From contig JAHQVK010000117.1 of assembly GCA_019634385.1 (NCBI GenBank), positions 1 to 40,987 of the forward strand: a DNA stretch of 40,987 nt, read 5' to 3'. This document shows positions 1 to 9,405 of the stretch, in pieces (position 1 is the stretch's first letter; each line of letters begins with the position of its first letter). This stretch comes from Myxococcales bacterium. GTDB taxonomy: Bacteria; Myxococcota; Kuafuiibacteriia; Kuafuiibacteriales; Kuafuiibacteriaceae. The translations under genes and the position numbers were made by a program. The notes under the pieces are model-generated. The model was not told the origin of the DNA. It did no database searches and saw only the letters and a list, made by a program, of their open reading frames with translations.

Positions 1-1246
1 ATATGTTCTCAGTGCTTATGCCAGTGATTCGAGAAATGATATTCTGTACCATTCGTGGTACTTGGTGGGATGCCCATATTTCTATGCGATCGCTGGTCAT
101 TTTGATGGTAGCGTTAAGTGGCTCCAGCGGAGCATGGGCCAGATAAGGGGCTCTGTACTCGAGGGTTCTGGTTGGCGTATTCTTGGTTAGTGTTTCGTCG
201 ATATGGCCTTCGTTGCGCCATTCACCATCTAAGTTTTCCTCACGGAATGAGTCGCTGAGCATATTCCAATGAGTTTCTATTTCTGGTGGATAAGGAGCAG
301 GCCCCCAGTCGAATTGAATCGATTTGGCCGCTGAGATAGCATTCCAAGTATTATTAGCGATGACTGCGACCCCGTTACTAATCTTCAGGATGGCTTTCAC
401 CCCAGGCATATCTTTCGCTTCGGAAGCATCATAGCTATTCATGGTCCCACCTATGCGGGGATTGGTGCACACCGTCGCGTGAACCATGTCTGGCATAGAT
501 ATATCGATACCGTAGATGCTAGTTCCTGTAGATTTTTCCTTGATATCAAGCCGGAGCATGTCTTTGCCCACCAGACGCCATTCGGATGGGGGGCGGAGGT
601 CTACGTTTGTGACTGGGGAAATATTGGCAGCTACCTCAGCGAGTCTTGTATAAGGTATCACACGATTATCGGGAAGAATTACGGCACCTTTGGCGGTCCG
701 TAGTTCGGACACTGGAATCTCAGCTTGTGCTGCAGCGGCGAGCTTCAGTGTTTCTCGAGCAACCGCACCGGCTACGCGGAGTTTATTGTACACGTCTGCG
801 GCAGTGGTTGAGCCGCCAGTGATCTGCACCCCAAGGAGATGAACGGCTGAAGATACCACACGACGAGTAGTGTTTGATGCGAGACTACGATCACGGGCCA
901 TGAAGGGGGCTATGTTGTTCGCGACCGCGGTATTCCAATAGGCGCCAGCGGGAGGTCCCGTCTCTACCGTGAATTGATGTAGTTCAAGGTCCATTTCTTC
1001 AGCAATAAGAGCAGCTTGAAGCGACCGAGCGCCCTGACCAAGGTCCGTGTGAGGTGCAATAAGGATAACACCATTTGCATTGATTTTGACCCAAGGGTTA
1101 AAGGTTAGCTCCCCCTCATCGAGCTGGGCTTCAAGAGGGTTTTTATGGGGCCTGCTGAGAGTGTAAAGACCGAAGGCAACGCCACCAGCAATGGCCGTGG
1201 AGCCGATGATAAATGCGCGTCGATGGGTTGTTGGTTGCTTACTCAT
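1..1246 (-). CDS. Molybdopterin-binding large subunit of a xanthine dehydrogenase/aldehyde oxidase-family hydroxylase (partial, IorB-like)
   Basis: The gene enters from the right and runs off the left edge, so about 415 N-terminal residues are present and the C-terminal half is missing. It begins [15 protein letters not shown], a twin-arginine signal (R9-R10), so the enzyme is probably exported folded to the periplasm or anchored there. Downstream are stretches typical of the family, such as [15 protein letters not shown] and [15 protein letters not shown], the latter matching the segment before the molybdopterin site. These enzymes hydroxylate aldehydes or N-heterocycles with water as oxygen donor. 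The ATG overlaps the stop of the upstream 2Fe-2S gene as ATGA, which fits translational coupling and a heterodimer of the isoquinoline 1-oxidoreductase type. The substrate cannot be deduced. Confidence 0.88.
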   Translation of the reverse strand, partial: MSKQPTTHRRAFIIGSTAIAGGVAFGLYTLSRPHKNPLEAQLDEGELTFNPWVKINANGVILIAPHTDLGQGARSLQAALIAEEMDLELHQFTVETGPPAGAYWNTAVANNIAPFMARDRSLASNTTRRVVSSAVHLLGVQITGGSTTAADVYNKLRVAGAVARETLKLAAAAQAEIPVSELRTAKGAVILPDNRVIPYTRLAEVAANISPVTNVDLRPPSEWRLVGKDMLRLDIKEKSTGTSIYGIDISMPDMVHATVCTNPRIGGTMNSYDASEAKDMPGVKAILKISNGVAVIANNTWNAISAAKSIQFDWGPAPYPPEIETHWNMLSDSFREENLDGEWRNEGHIDETLTKNTPTRTLEYRAPYLAHAPLEPLNATIKMTSDRIEIWASHQVPRMVQNIISRITGISTENI

Positions 1247-1710
1247 GGGGTCACCTTGAGCTTTTTTGATGCGGACTTTATGGCATCTAGGATGCGAGGA
1301 TACGTACCGCATCGACACAAGTTGCCGCTCATTTCTTGTTTGATCTGCTCATCGCTGGGGTCTGGCGTTGTGGTGAGGAGTGCGGTTGCCTGCATGATCT
1401 GGCCGGACTGACAGTACCCACATTGCGCAACCTGATGCTCGATCCAAGCCTCTTGGACCGGATGCAAGGTCCCTGGACGACCAAGTCCTTCAATAGTGGT
1501 AATCTCTGCGTTTGTGACCGCGGCAGCAGGGATTTGACAAGATCGGACCGCAAGCCCGTTGAAGTGGACCGTGCAGGCTCCACACCTTGCGATGCCACAA
1601 CCATACTTGGTGCCAGACAGTCCTAGCTCATCCCGAATAACCCACAGCAAGGGCATATTATCGGGTACATCTACGGTGACCGATTGGCCGTTTAGTGTAA
1701 ATGATGTCAT
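1243..1710 (-). CDS. (2Fe-2S)-binding small subunit of molybdenum hydroxylase (IorA-like)
   Basis: This is the electron-transfer subunit of the molybdenum hydroxylase, 155 residues from the chosen start. Residues 1-75 form a plant-type ferredoxin domain with cluster ligands C38, C43, C46 and C58. Residues 76-155 form the second [2Fe-2S] domain with C97, C100, C132 and C134 in [10 protein letters not shown] and CRCGTYPRI. All eight cysteines are present, and the length is usual for two-subunit IorA-type proteins. I chose the ATG at 1710 because [15 protein letters not shown] begins exactly where the family does. The frame stays open to an ATG at 1800, but those 30 extra residues are lysine-rich and unlike the family. 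Neither start has a clear ribosome binding site. The stop overlaps the large-subunit start by 4 bp. Confidence 0.92.
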   Translation of the reverse strand: MTSFTLNGQSVTVDVPDNMPLLWVIRDELGLSGTKYGCGIARCGACTVHFNGLAVRSCQIPAAAVTNAEITTIEGLGRPGTLHPVQEAWIEHQVAQCGYCQSGQIMQATALLTTTPDPSDEQIKQEMSGNLCRCGTYPRILDAIKSASKKLKVTP

Positions 1711-1841
1711 AGGCAGAAAACCATACTTTTTAGTATATTTTTGGAAAGGGGTTTGCGCTATTGATTCGGCCTTTTTTCGAGAAACGCTCAAGTACATCAA
1801 AGAGGAGCCAAAGACCGTGCCCAGCGTTGAAAGACATGTCC

Positions 1842-2016
1842 TAGGGCGTATGTTTCACCTCCGGACCGCGCTCTGGCTTGCTTCCCACATGTGTGAGGGT
1901 TCGGTGGCTTCGCCTCCCTTTCGGTCCCCTCGGTCCGGTACATGCAGCACCCTCCCTCCGGGGCCGACCCCTCACACCCGCCGGGGGCTACGGCGTCATC
2001 TCCGCAGCCGGAGGGT
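1842..2016. repeat. Interspersed palindromic element, copy A (3' end lost)
   Basis: This is the first of four related elements in the window, all in the same orientation. It starts with TAGGGCGT and carries the shared interior blocks CTCCGGACCGCG, GTGAGGG..TCGGTGGCTTCGCC, CTCGGTCCGGTACATG and GGCTACGGCGTCAT. The pairs GTGAGGGTTCGG and CCGACCCCTCAC, about 80 bp apart, are inverted and could form a long stem. The 3' terminal motif (TAAAGACACGCCCTA in the other copies) is absent: similarity stops near 2010-2016, inside the 3' end of the OmpA-family gene. No transposase is nearby, so this would be a non-autonomous MITE-like repeat. Confidence 0.8.
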
Positions 2017-3997
2017 AGTGCTGGAGGTGTATGTCTACACGATGATTTTGGGCTCGACCGGCCCGAGTCAGGTTAGGGGCAACCGGACGAGAGCTGCCGT
2101 AGCCGACGGTGCGTATTCTCGAGGCTATTACGCCATGCTCGATGAGATAGCTCTTAATATTTGCTGCGCGTAGCTCAGATATACGCTGGTTATCAGCGGG
2201 GGATCCCCTTGAATCAGTATGGCCGCAAACTTTTATGGCAAGATCTGTTTGTGAGTGCAGGAGATCCAAAAGAGCCGCTAGGCTTGGCAGCATGGACCTA
2301 CGAACGGCGGTTTCATGGCCTGCATACTGTACCGGTTCAGGTAAGAGAATCCGTTGGTTGACGACCTTGGCCGGGCGGATGCTGGCTCGAGCGATAAGGG
2401 TGAAGGAGTATTCCGGAGTGGCTGTAGCCCGGGTTAAGGGTATGGACTGACCGGTTCGTAGGTAGGTTGGGTGAGATACGATCACTTGCCACTCGGCTGG
2501 TGCGAGCGATATTTGGAACCGGCCATCACTGGTGGTGAAAACGGTTGAACTCATTGATGTGGGGGTGGCTTTTTGTGAGTGACCCTCGACAGGAGCGGTT
2601 GATGAGGTATGGGTGGGGATGACGTTCCACTGGAGCTGTGCGTTGGGGATCGGTTCTCCGTCCTGGTTGTAGACGTTTCCTTTGATTAGGGGGAGAGGTT
2701 CTAGGGGTATCAGCGAAAAAGACAGCTGGAGAGTTTCATTAGCTTGCAAATGGGTGCTTAGATGCTGCGACTGGTATCCTTTTTTTCGCACACTCAGCTT
2801 CACTGGGCCTGGCTTGAGATACATGGAGTGATAGATACCTGTACTGGACGTGACCGTTGGTGGTGCTGAAGAGATTTCCACGATAACATCTGCGATAGGA
2901 TGGTTGCCGCGTTTATCTTGCACATGACCAACAATACTGCCCCATGACGGGGCAATTGATGATGGTGAAGTAGTTCTGGACGTTGCAGTTTTACGTTCAA
3001 GACGGTAAGAAATAAAGCTTACAACATTATAGGCAGGGACGGTAGGAACACCGAGAGCCTGATCCGGACTAAGGCCCAGTTCTATCGCGAGGTGGAGGCT
3101 CAGATTATCGAGTAGATAATATCGGATACCGGGGGTCAGCCGCTGGGGCATGATTCGCTTTGGCGTGGACTCAGTGCTTCTAACCAATAAAGGAGATCTC
3201 TCAGATCTGTTTTCGGCGACGACAAGATTCTGTGTTGATGAGTAGTCTAGGGGGTACTCTAAAGAGTACTCAAGGTATGGTCTCCATCTACCCAGTAGAA
3301 ATTCTAAGCCAGCCCCAAAAAATAGACGGTGAAAGTCATATACATCTAGAGCATATCGTTGGGGTAGGGTGAACTCATCACTCTCCTCGGATAGATTGCG
3401 AGAGTTGTCGATGATAATGCCAAAATTGATATGAGTCTGGATAGGTAAGGCGGTAGGAAGGCTCTGTAAATCGAGGGATGCTAGACCCCGAGCCCGTAGT
3501 TCGGTAGCAGCAAGATCGTAACCGGTGTTTCCAATGCGAGTACGCAAGCCCACCTGAAAATCTATGCCCACTGTCAGCGGTGGTAACAAAGAGTAGGAGC
3601 CTTTTGTGCCGAACTGAAGGCCACCTTGAGATAAACTGAGTTTTGGTGTGGTTTGGTTGTTCGATGTCGAACTTGCTCGCGCATTAAGCCAAAATTCTAT
3701 GAAATGCCACGGGGTGGTTGCGATACTCAGGGTGCTCAACCAGCGAGTGACATGGTCATCCGAGGTAAAAAGCCCACTGACGCTTGAGAAATCGAGAGCT
3801 AGGCCCAGATGGACTCGCCGTGTAGGGCTGGTGATGGCGGATGCGGTGCGGAGCATTCCTGTTTCCCCGGTTGGGGTGACGGCAACCTCTGACGCCATCG
3901 CTGGGGAGTACGAAGATAAGCTAAAGACACAAGCAAAAAAGTATCGGTAAGTCCACATGAGTCGGATGGCTCGCCCTGACACACATTGAGTGATCAC
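1988..3997 (-). CDS. OmpA-family outer-membrane protein with barrel-like region and carboxypeptidase-regulatory-like domains
   Basis: A 669-residue envelope protein. The N-terminus has a signal peptide (MWTYRYFFACVFSLSSYSPAMAS if read from the ATG at 3958, which I consider as likely as 3997). Roughly residues 45-340 alternate polar and aromatic segments like an outer-membrane beta-barrel. About residues 355-425 and 438-525 are two Ig-like carboxypeptidase-regulatory folds (GHVQDKRGNHPIADVIVEI, GNVYNQDGEPIPNAQLQW). The last 120 residues are an OmpA peptidoglycan-binding domain with GHTDSRGSPADNQRISELRA and GYGSSRPVAPN. The expected role is to tie the outer membrane to peptidoglycan. The final residues (YPPAAEMTP) and the stop lie inside the interspersed repeat, so the original C-terminus was probably replaced. 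Confidence 0.88.
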   Translation of the reverse strand: MITQCVSGRAIRLMWTYRYFFACVFSLSSYSPAMASEVAVTPTGETGMLRTASAITSPTRRVHLGLALDFSSVSGLFTSDDHVTRWLSTLSIATTPWHFIEFWLNARASSTSNNQTTPKLSLSQGGLQFGTKGSYSLLPPLTVGIDFQVGLRTRIGNTGYDLAATELRARGLASLDLQSLPTALPIQTHINFGIIIDNSRNLSEESDEFTLPQRYALDVYDFHRLFFGAGLEFLLGRWRPYLEYSLEYPLDYSSTQNLVVAENRSERSPLLVRSTESTPKRIMPQRLTPGIRYYLLDNLSLHLAIELGLSPDQALGVPTVPAYNVVSFISYRLERKTATSRTTSPSSIAPSWGSIVGHVQDKRGNHPIADVIVEISSAPPTVTSSTGIYHSMYLKPGPVKLSVRKKGYQSQHLSTHLQANETLQLSFSLIPLEPLPLIKGNVYNQDGEPIPNAQLQWNVIPTHTSSTAPVEGHSQKATPTSMSSTVFTTSDGRFQISLAPAEWQVIVSHPTYLRTGQSIPLTRATATPEYSFTLIARASIRPAKVVNQRILLPEPVQYAGHETAVRRSMLPSLAALLDLLHSQTDLAIKVCGHTDSRGSPADNQRISELRAANIKSYLIEHGVIASRIRTVGYGSSRPVAPNLTRAGRAQNHRVDIHLQHYPPAAEMTP

Positions 3998-4197
3998 TGT
4001 CGTAACACCGCCTTAAAACCATGGTGTGGTATCAGACGTTGATTTAGTTGTTGTTTCTCTCGTGGTTGGAGCATCGGACCCGACGCTCGAGAAGGTCGTC
4101 TAGCTTTGCTGCGGAAGAAAATAAGAAGACGTCCGAACGGTGTCAAAGATATATGAGTAAGCTCGCTCACATTTACTGCGAAATGAGTGGACAGACG

Positions 4198-4995
4198 ATG
4201 TGGCTTTGGCGGTCTGAATGCGTGCGCTACACCTTTCTTATTTCTCTTTGTGTACTATTTGGCGCCTGCGCTTCTACTCAGGGGGGGGCAAAGATCAGCC
4301 GACCACTGCCAAAGCCATCGGTGTTGATGGCTAAGCTGCGTGAGCGTAGTGCTGCGCGACACAATCTGCGGGCTTTAGGACGGGTAACCGTATTCAGCAC
4401 CGAAGGCCGGCTGCGGTTGAAAGCGGTTCTGGTTGCGCAAAGACCGAGGTCGTTCCGCATGGAGACGCTATCACCATTTGAGCAGCCGATCGATGTGATG
4501 GCCTCTGGTGGGGAGCATTTGTGGCTCTTAACCAAAGGGAAGTTGTTTGTAGGGCCCGCAACCCCGGAGAATATTGCACGGGTACTGCCGCTCCCTCTTC
4601 AGTCCGAAGAGTTGGTTGAGCTGCTACTTGGGGGACCGCCAGTAGCTCGGGACCTTGAACCGAGTGATATTCGGGTAGATGGCCGTCAGTGGTTACTAGC
4701 CCTAAGGGGGAAAAATGGGGATCATGCTAATCTGTGGATTCAACCAGAGCAACTTAATGTGGTCCGAGCCGAATTGATGGACGGAGCGGGTAACATGCGG
4801 ATCCAACTAAAGTTGGAAGATTTTCGCGATTTGGGAGACGGTGGCCCACAGTTACCCAATCTTGTGCGGGCTCGGGTTCCACCGCGTTCGTTAGACGTAC
4901 GGGTTCGCTTGCTAGAAACGACAGTGGGAGAAGACATAGCTTTGTCGATTTTTAGTCTTGAGCCGGAAGATGGTATTGTTGCTGAGCCTTTGTGA
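4198..4995 (+). CDS. DUF4292-like outer-membrane lipoprotein
   Basis: A 265-residue predicted lipoprotein from the chosen ATG. The start gives MWLWRSECVRYTFLISLCVLFGAC: a positive n-region, a hydrophobic core and a lipobox ending at C24, so lipid attachment to the envelope is expected. The mature part has the LolB/LppX-like pattern of DUF4292 proteins: ARHNLRALGRVTVFSTEGRL, then FRMETLSPFEQPIDVMASGG and ENIARVLPLPLQSEELVELL. Related folds bind lipids or lipoproteins; the exact role here is unknown. The frame stays open to a TTG at 4048, and ATGs at 4153 and 4183 are alternatives, but they would put an Arg-rich stretch before the signal peptide. It lies 162 bp before the MshEN operon. A hairpin with AGCCAC/GTGGCT arms (5005-5021) follows the stop but has no T-tract. 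Confidence 0.75.
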   Translation: MWLWRSECVRYTFLISLCVLFGACASTQGGAKISRPLPKPSVLMAKLRERSAARHNLRALGRVTVFSTEGRLRLKAVLVAQRPRSFRMETLSPFEQPIDVMASGGEHLWLLTKGKLFVGPATPENIARVLPLPLQSEELVELLLGGPPVARDLEPSDIRVDGRQWLLALRGKNGDHANLWIQPEQLNVVRAELMDGAGNMRIQLKLEDFRDLGDGGPQLPNLVRARVPPRSLDVRVRLLETTVGEDIALSIFSLEPEDGIVAEPL

Positions 4996-5157
4996 TCGGG
5001 TCTGAGCCACCTTATGTGGCTGTTGGGGAAAGTTAGCGGTTGATGGGTGTCTTATCTAGGCTCTAAAGGTTATCCTGAGAATGCGGCCCGTATGTGTTGT
5101 TGGACTACCTTTTACGGTACAACCCCAGCATAGTACCAATTGGGCGGGGCAGTAAGT

Positions 5158-6414
5158 ATGGTAGAGCGCATCCGACTGGGCGAACTCTTGGTGAAAGCCG
5201 GCGTACTCAACGACTTTCAACTACGTTCAGCTCTAAAGGTACAGCGCCAAACCGGCATCCGACTGGGTAGAATCCTCGTGAACTTCGGGTATTTAGAAGA
5301 AGACCTCCTGTTGGAGACTCTCTCCGAACAGTTGCGCATCCCACTTGCGAAATTGGAGCCTACGAATCTGCCTGTGGATGTGCTTGAGAGGATCGATACT
5401 GACGACGCATTTGCGCGGAACTACTGCCCGGAACGATTTGAGCGCGGGGTCTTGACTGTAGCCATGAGTGATCCAACGGACTTGGAAACGGTGGAGGATA
5501 TCGCCTTTCGGACTGGTTGGCGGGTGCGTCTTTGCCTAGCCAGCGAAAATCAAGTGCGTAGCCGTCTGCGTTGGCTATTATTTGATACATGTAAGGATCC
5601 TATGACGGACTTTCCGGCCGGAGCTGACACCGGACCCTTTGCTGAGGTTGATCCCTGTCCAGTGGTGTCGGCGGAGCGTGCAGCTGCCCCTATGAGGGAG
5701 TGTGCTCAACGTTCGGTATCTACTGTGCCGCCAGTCGTTCCTTGCGAAGGTGAAGTGTTTGAGTCCCAGACCGTTACACCAGTGGGAAGGTTTACTTGGT
5801 CTTCTCAAAGCGGTGACAAGGATGAGTCGCGGGTTGGAAAGGGAGTACGGCAATCTTCGTTCTCGCAGGATCGTTTTGGTCCGTTGCCGTCGTCTTCGGA
5901 AGATCGTTTTGGTCCGTTGCCGTCGTCTTCGGAAGATCGTATTGGTCCGTTACCCCCGTCTTCGCAGGACCGCTGTGGTCGGCAACCCTCGTCCTCAGAG
6001 AAGGGTATTGGTCCGTTACCCTCGTCCTCTTCGAAGCAGTGCGGGCGCGGCTCTACGGTACACATCGAAAGTGGAGAAGGTTGGTCGCATCCCGAGGACT
6101 ATGTAACTCGTACCCCATCGATGATAACTCTCCGGGGATTTTTGGCCGAACCATCACCACCCCCAGAACTCATCGAAGTACCAGAATACTCTAACGAAGA
6201 GCTGGTGAAGCCTAAGTCATCTCCAAAACCGTCCGCGCCTGAAACGATTTCGGAGCTTAATCTTATTGCGACTAAGTTACAGGCTGCTCAGAAGAGGCAA
6301 AACCGAGCTATTCGAGTGATGATCGACATGCTGATTGAGAGCGGCGTTTTTACCGAAGAAGAGTTTAGAAGCCGTCTTGGTTTGCATCGCTTGCGGTCGA
6401 GGAACCGACGATGA
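5158..6414 (+). CDS. Stand-alone MshEN-domain protein, predicted c-di-GMP binder, with 11-residue tandem repeats
   Basis: 418 residues from the ATG at 5158, preceded by a G-rich stretch (GGGCGGGGC); a TTG at 5140 adds six residues. Residues 6-29 and 35-58 are two 24-residue MshEN motifs, RLGELLVKAGVLNDFQLRSA.. and RLGRILVNFGYLEEDLLLET.., each ending in Q and separated by five residues. The RLG, G, L and Q positions of the published c-di-GMP-binding consensus are all kept. The T2SSE-N fold continues to about residue 145 (VAMSDPTDLETVEDI), but no ATPase follows. Residues 238-292 are five copies of a DRFGPLPSSSE-type repeat, and the rest is disordered. The C-terminus (about 375-418) is a helical segment ending ..IESGVFTEEEFRSRL. 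Its stop overlaps the next ATG by 4 bp. It is probably a regulator rather than a secretion motor. Confidence 0.85.
   Translation: MVERIRLGELLVKAGVLNDFQLRSALKVQRQTGIRLGRILVNFGYLEEDLLLETLSEQLRIPLAKLEPTNLPVDVLERIDTDDAFARNYCPERFERGVLTVAMSDPTDLETVEDIAFRTGWRVRLCLASENQVRSRLRWLLFDTCKDPMTDFPAGADTGPFAEVDPCPVVSAERAAAPMRECAQRSVSTVPPVVPCEGEVFESQTVTPVGRFTWSSQSGDKDESRVGKGVRQSSFSQDRFGPLPSSSEDRFGPLPSSSEDRIGPLPPSSQDRCGRQPSSSEKGIGPLPSSSSKQCGRGSTVHIESGEGWSHPEDYVTRTPSMITLRGFLAEPSPPPELIEVPEYSNEELVKPKSSPKPSAPETISELNLIATKLQAAQKRQNRAIRVMIDMLIESGVFTEEEFRSRLGLHRLRSRNRR
5869..6033. repeat. Five 33-bp in-frame tandem repeats inside the MshEN gene
   Basis: Five consecutive 33-bp units start at 5869, 5902, 5935, 5968 and 6001, each encoding an 11-residue D/E-R-x-G-P-L-P-x-S-S-x unit. 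Units 1 and 2 are identical at base level; 3, 4 and 5 have diverged progressively. This points to recent slippage or unequal recombination at the 5' side. The repeat lies in the linker between the MshEN domain and the C-terminal helix and keeps frame. Confidence 0.93.
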
Positions 6415-8639
6415 ACGAACGCCCTGAAAAGAGCCGATTTGGTGACCTTCTTCTCGAAATGCGCCTGGTAGAAGAAGGAGAGTTAGCCTCGGCGATGGCG
6501 GAACGCGCCCAAACTGGACGTCGATTGGAGCAGGTGCTCGTCGACCGAAGGGTGATCGACGAGGATAGATTGACTAAAGCGGTGGCCGCTCAGCTCAATC
6601 TAGAAACGGTATCGCTGGACGGGCATCGAACACATGCTCAGGTACTGGCGAGAGTTCCCCCTCATGTTGCACGGACATTTGGTGTTTTGCCGTATGCGAT
6701 AAAACGAACGGCCCGGTCCGAGATTCTTTTTCTGGTGATGTCCGACCCGTTGGACACGGTCGCGTTGAGTGAGGTGCATCGGCATAGTGGTTGTCAGGTG
6801 CGGGTCATGCTCGCTGGGGTCTTCGCGTTGGAAAAAGCGATCCACAATCACTACGGCCCGATAACTTCGGAGCGATTGGTGGATCTGTCTGAAGACGTAA
6901 TACCTTTGGAAGAAGCGGACTTTACCGAGCTCCCTGCTACTGAAGCGACGTCGTCGGCGAGCTTTACGGACTCCGACGCTACCAACGGTAAAGCAGCGGA
7001 TAAGACCTCGCCCAGTTCGTTGCCTTTAGGGCGGCCACGTACGGCGGGGAAGAAACCGATACCGCGAGGTCAAGTGGTTGTGAATGCTAGGGATCAATCT
7101 CGTATTGATCCTTCAGCTTCCGCGGAGGGGCTGCCTCCGTTTGGGATTAACACCGCCCCGACCGGTTCGTCGAAGTCTGGTGCGTCCTGGGTTGCGTCTC
7201 TATCAGAAAACCCTACAGAGGATATGTCTGGGGATATGAGGGAGGCTTTAAGCGTGCAGAAAGCGCCGTCCCCACCGGTGACGCGCCGGAAGCCGAAAAC
7301 GGTGGTAGGCCCTTTTCCTTCGTCATCCAGTGAAGCATCTCCGTCACCAGGCTTGTTATCGGGGGGACACACCGAGCCTCGTCTGTCGTCTACAGATGAG
7401 TCCCAAACTGACAAGGAGGCCCGTTCAAACCTGAATCCCCCAAAGCGAAGTTCGTCTTTTTTTCGTGATGCGAATAATCACGAGCGCCGGACATCACCTG
7501 AACCCCACAAGATCAGAGATGCTTGGTCCGCGGAATCGCGTCTCCATACGGTTGAGTCAGCCGAGGAGGTTGAGGATGTTGAGCTGGTTGAACCAGTCAA
7601 TAACATTGAGAATGCTGCAAGGGCTGAACTGGTTGAAAGTTTTGATAAGGCTCAGTCGGTCAATAACGTTGAGAAGGTTGATAAGTGGGCGGCCAAGTCC
7701 ATTTTGCATAGAGTAGGGGCAGCATGGCCAGCGTCGCTAGCTACGCCTCCGGCGCTGCCAGCGTCGCCGTTTGGTCGGGGAGAAGCTGAAGAGTCGGATG
7801 TTGAGGCGAAGCGACCGTCTTCTTCTCGGCGAGCGAGGTCCGAGACGCCCGTAGCAGTGGTTGGTGAAAGCGATGTTGTTGGATCGGAGTCCCTACAAGA
7901 GCTACCAGCTTTGGCCCCGGACGATTCTGATGGGATTATTGCCGACCGAGATTTACGCCGCTTGGAGGAGCAGTTAGCTCAGTTTTCGTCGCTGGCCTTG
8001 GAGGTTCCTGTAGACCTGGTTGACGACCGGAATCATCCCTTCCAGCCGTTGCAAGCATTTGATGTACCTGTAGGTTTGGAAGAAACGGGGATCATTCCGG
8101 AAGTTGATCTCGATTCAACTCCCTTTGAGCCTCCTCCACCAGACAGTTTTCCAGCGGACCCCCAAGCTCGGCGGGCCCTGAGCTCGGATGATATCCCAAA
8201 AAGCCTAAAGGAGATTTCGGTACGACGTTCGGGGATTGAGGTCATCGAACTCATGGAGCCGATCCAAGTAGCACCGATGGAGGACGGTTCGTCACTACGC
8301 ATCGACGTGGACGAAGTTCGCTCGGCTCTACTTCAAGGTGGAATCGGGGGTACTCCACCGGATGTAGATGATCTGGTGGCTGATGGTGAAGCCTCGCGAC
8401 CAGAGCCGACGACCTCAGTGTATTCGCTCGATGAAGGACAACCACCATCTTTGCCGGAGCCTGCACCAGTAGAAGACCGTGAGGCTGAACGGTTGGTGAG
8501 CGCGCTGGAGGAAGGGGCCTCTCTTACTGCGGCCGACCGAGCACAATTGGTACTTGCGCTAGGGCGTCTTATGCTTGCAGCGGGCGTTGTTGAGCGGGAC
8601 GCTCTTGTTCGTGAGCTTGAGCGATCGAGTGATACCTAA
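6411..8639 (+). CDS. Second MshEN-like protein with long disordered region and degenerate binding motifs
   Basis: A 742-residue paralogue of the preceding gene, translationally coupled to it by ATGA. Residues 9-32 and 38-61 align with the two MshEN motifs but key positions are lost: F10 replaces L, R18 replaces the conserved G, R32 replaces Q, E40 replaces the second-motif G, and R47 replaces another G. Nucleotide binding is therefore doubtful, and this copy may be a partner of the first. The domain continues to about residue 147 (LFLVMSDPLDTVALSEV). Residues about 150-690 are Ser/Pro/Asp/Glu-rich and presumably disordered, with VNNIEN/VNNVEK repeats near 395-425. The C-terminus (about 695-742, SLTAADRAQLVLALGRLMLAAG..) resembles the helical tail of the first protein. 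No membrane segment or ATPase motif is visible. Confidence 0.78.
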   Translation: MNERPEKSRFGDLLLEMRLVEEGELASAMAERAQTGRRLEQVLVDRRVIDEDRLTKAVAAQLNLETVSLDGHRTHAQVLARVPPHVARTFGVLPYAIKRTARSEILFLVMSDPLDTVALSEVHRHSGCQVRVMLAGVFALEKAIHNHYGPITSERLVDLSEDVIPLEEADFTELPATEATSSASFTDSDATNGKAADKTSPSSLPLGRPRTAGKKPIPRGQVVVNARDQSRIDPSASAEGLPPFGINTAPTGSSKSGASWVASLSENPTEDMSGDMREALSVQKAPSPPVTRRKPKTVVGPFPSSSSEASPSPGLLSGGHTEPRLSSTDESQTDKEARSNLNPPKRSSSFFRDANNHERRTSPEPHKIRDAWSAESRLHTVESAEEVEDVELVEPVNNIENAARAELVESFDKAQSVNNVEKVDKWAAKSILHRVGAAWPASLATPPALPASPFGRGEAEESDVEAKRPSSSRRARSETPVAVVGESDVVGSESLQELPALAPDDSDGIIADRDLRRLEEQLAQFSSLALEVPVDLVDDRNHPFQPLQAFDVPVGLEETGIIPEVDLDSTPFEPPPPDSFPADPQARRALSSDDIPKSLKEISVRRSGIEVIELMEPIQVAPMEDGSSLRIDVDEVRSALLQGGIGGTPPDVDDLVADGEASRPEPTTSVYSLDEGQPPSLPEPAPVEDREAERLVSALEEGASLTAADRAQLVLALGRLMLAAGVVERDALVRELERSSDT

Positions 8640-8667
8640 CCTAAGCCCCAAGTGGCGACGCTGAATC

Positions 8668-9405
8668 ATGAGTGCTACGAGCACAGAACCGGAGGATGAG
8701 TCTTCGAAACATGGAGGTGCTGCTGGTGATCGCTCAAACATTGGGTGGTTGAAGCCGGTTGTTCAGCAGTTGTGGCCGCAAACCCATCCCCAGGATGAGG
8801 ATGTAGAAGATGATGAGGCTCTTTTACAAAAGTTTGTTTTGGGAGATGTGTCTGCCTTTGCACGGCTTGCTGAGCGGTATGAGGGGCGCTTGTTAGGCTT
8901 TTGCTCTCGAATGTTAAAAAACAAGGATGCTGCCCGCGACGCAACGCAGGAGATATTTGTTAAAATCATCCGTGGGTCATCGGGATGGCGGGGGACCAAG
9001 GTTCGTTCGTGGATGTTTACTATCGCCCGCAATCACTGCTTTGATGAACTCAAGAAAGTATCCCCTTCTTCACTGGATGAGCCTTTTGCAAACGAAGATG
9101 GTCAGGCCTCTACGTGGGTCGAGAATGTACCTGCTCCAGAAGCTAGTGCCGAACGGCAGTTGGCCTCGGTCCATCTTCGGGATTTGATTATCCGAGCCAT
9201 TGATACTCTTCCGGACCAACAACGGGAAGTCTTTTTACTAAAGGAAGAAGGGCAGCTCAGTTTTCGGGAAATGGGTGATATTCTTGATGTACCGACGGAT
9301 ACTGTAAAGAGTCGGATGCGCTACGCCCTCCAAAGTTTGCGAAAGCGCTTAAAAAGCTATGGCGTGACTTCAGAAGATACGAAAGGATGGGGGGATAGTC
9401 GATGA
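8668..9405 (+). CDS. ECF-subfamily RNA polymerase sigma factor (RpoE-like)
   Basis: A 245-residue sigma-70-family protein with regions 2 and 4 only. Residues about 58-128 are region 2 (RDATQEIFVKII, then RSWMFTIARNHCFDELKK). Residues about 175-228 are region 4 with a helix-turn-helix (LPDQQREVFLLKEEGQLSFR, then DVPTDTVKSRMRYALQSLRK). The first 55 residues are an acidic, low-complexity extension not needed by ECF factors. It starts 28 bp after the second MshEN gene, and its stop overlaps the following gene by 4 bp, the usual sigma/anti-sigma arrangement. Its regulon cannot be read from this window; ECF operons commonly self-activate. Confidence 0.95.
   Translation: MSATSTEPEDESSKHGGAAGDRSNIGWLKPVVQQLWPQTHPQDEDVEDDEALLQKFVLGDVSAFARLAERYEGRLLGFCSRMLKNKDAARDATQEIFVKIIRGSSGWRGTKVRSWMFTIARNHCFDELKKVSPSSLDEPFANEDGQASTWVENVPAPEASAERQLASVHLRDLIIRAIDTLPDQQREVFLLKEEGQLSFREMGDILDVPTDTVKSRMRYALQSLRKRLKSYGVTSEDTKGWGDSR

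Noticed and set aside
1559-2173. Long + strand open frame over the 2Fe-2S gene end and element copy A
   Set aside because: It has no recognisable domain and crosses an interspersed repeat; the opposite strand carries well-supported genes.
5005-5021. Rho-independent terminator after the DUF4292-like gene
   Set aside because: The AGCCAC/GTGGCT hairpin is short and followed by G-rich sequence instead of a T-tract.
5702-6106. Open frames on both strands over the 33-bp repeats
   Set aside because: A 33-bp period keeps every frame open. Only the MshEN frame has domains, a start and coupling to its neighbour.
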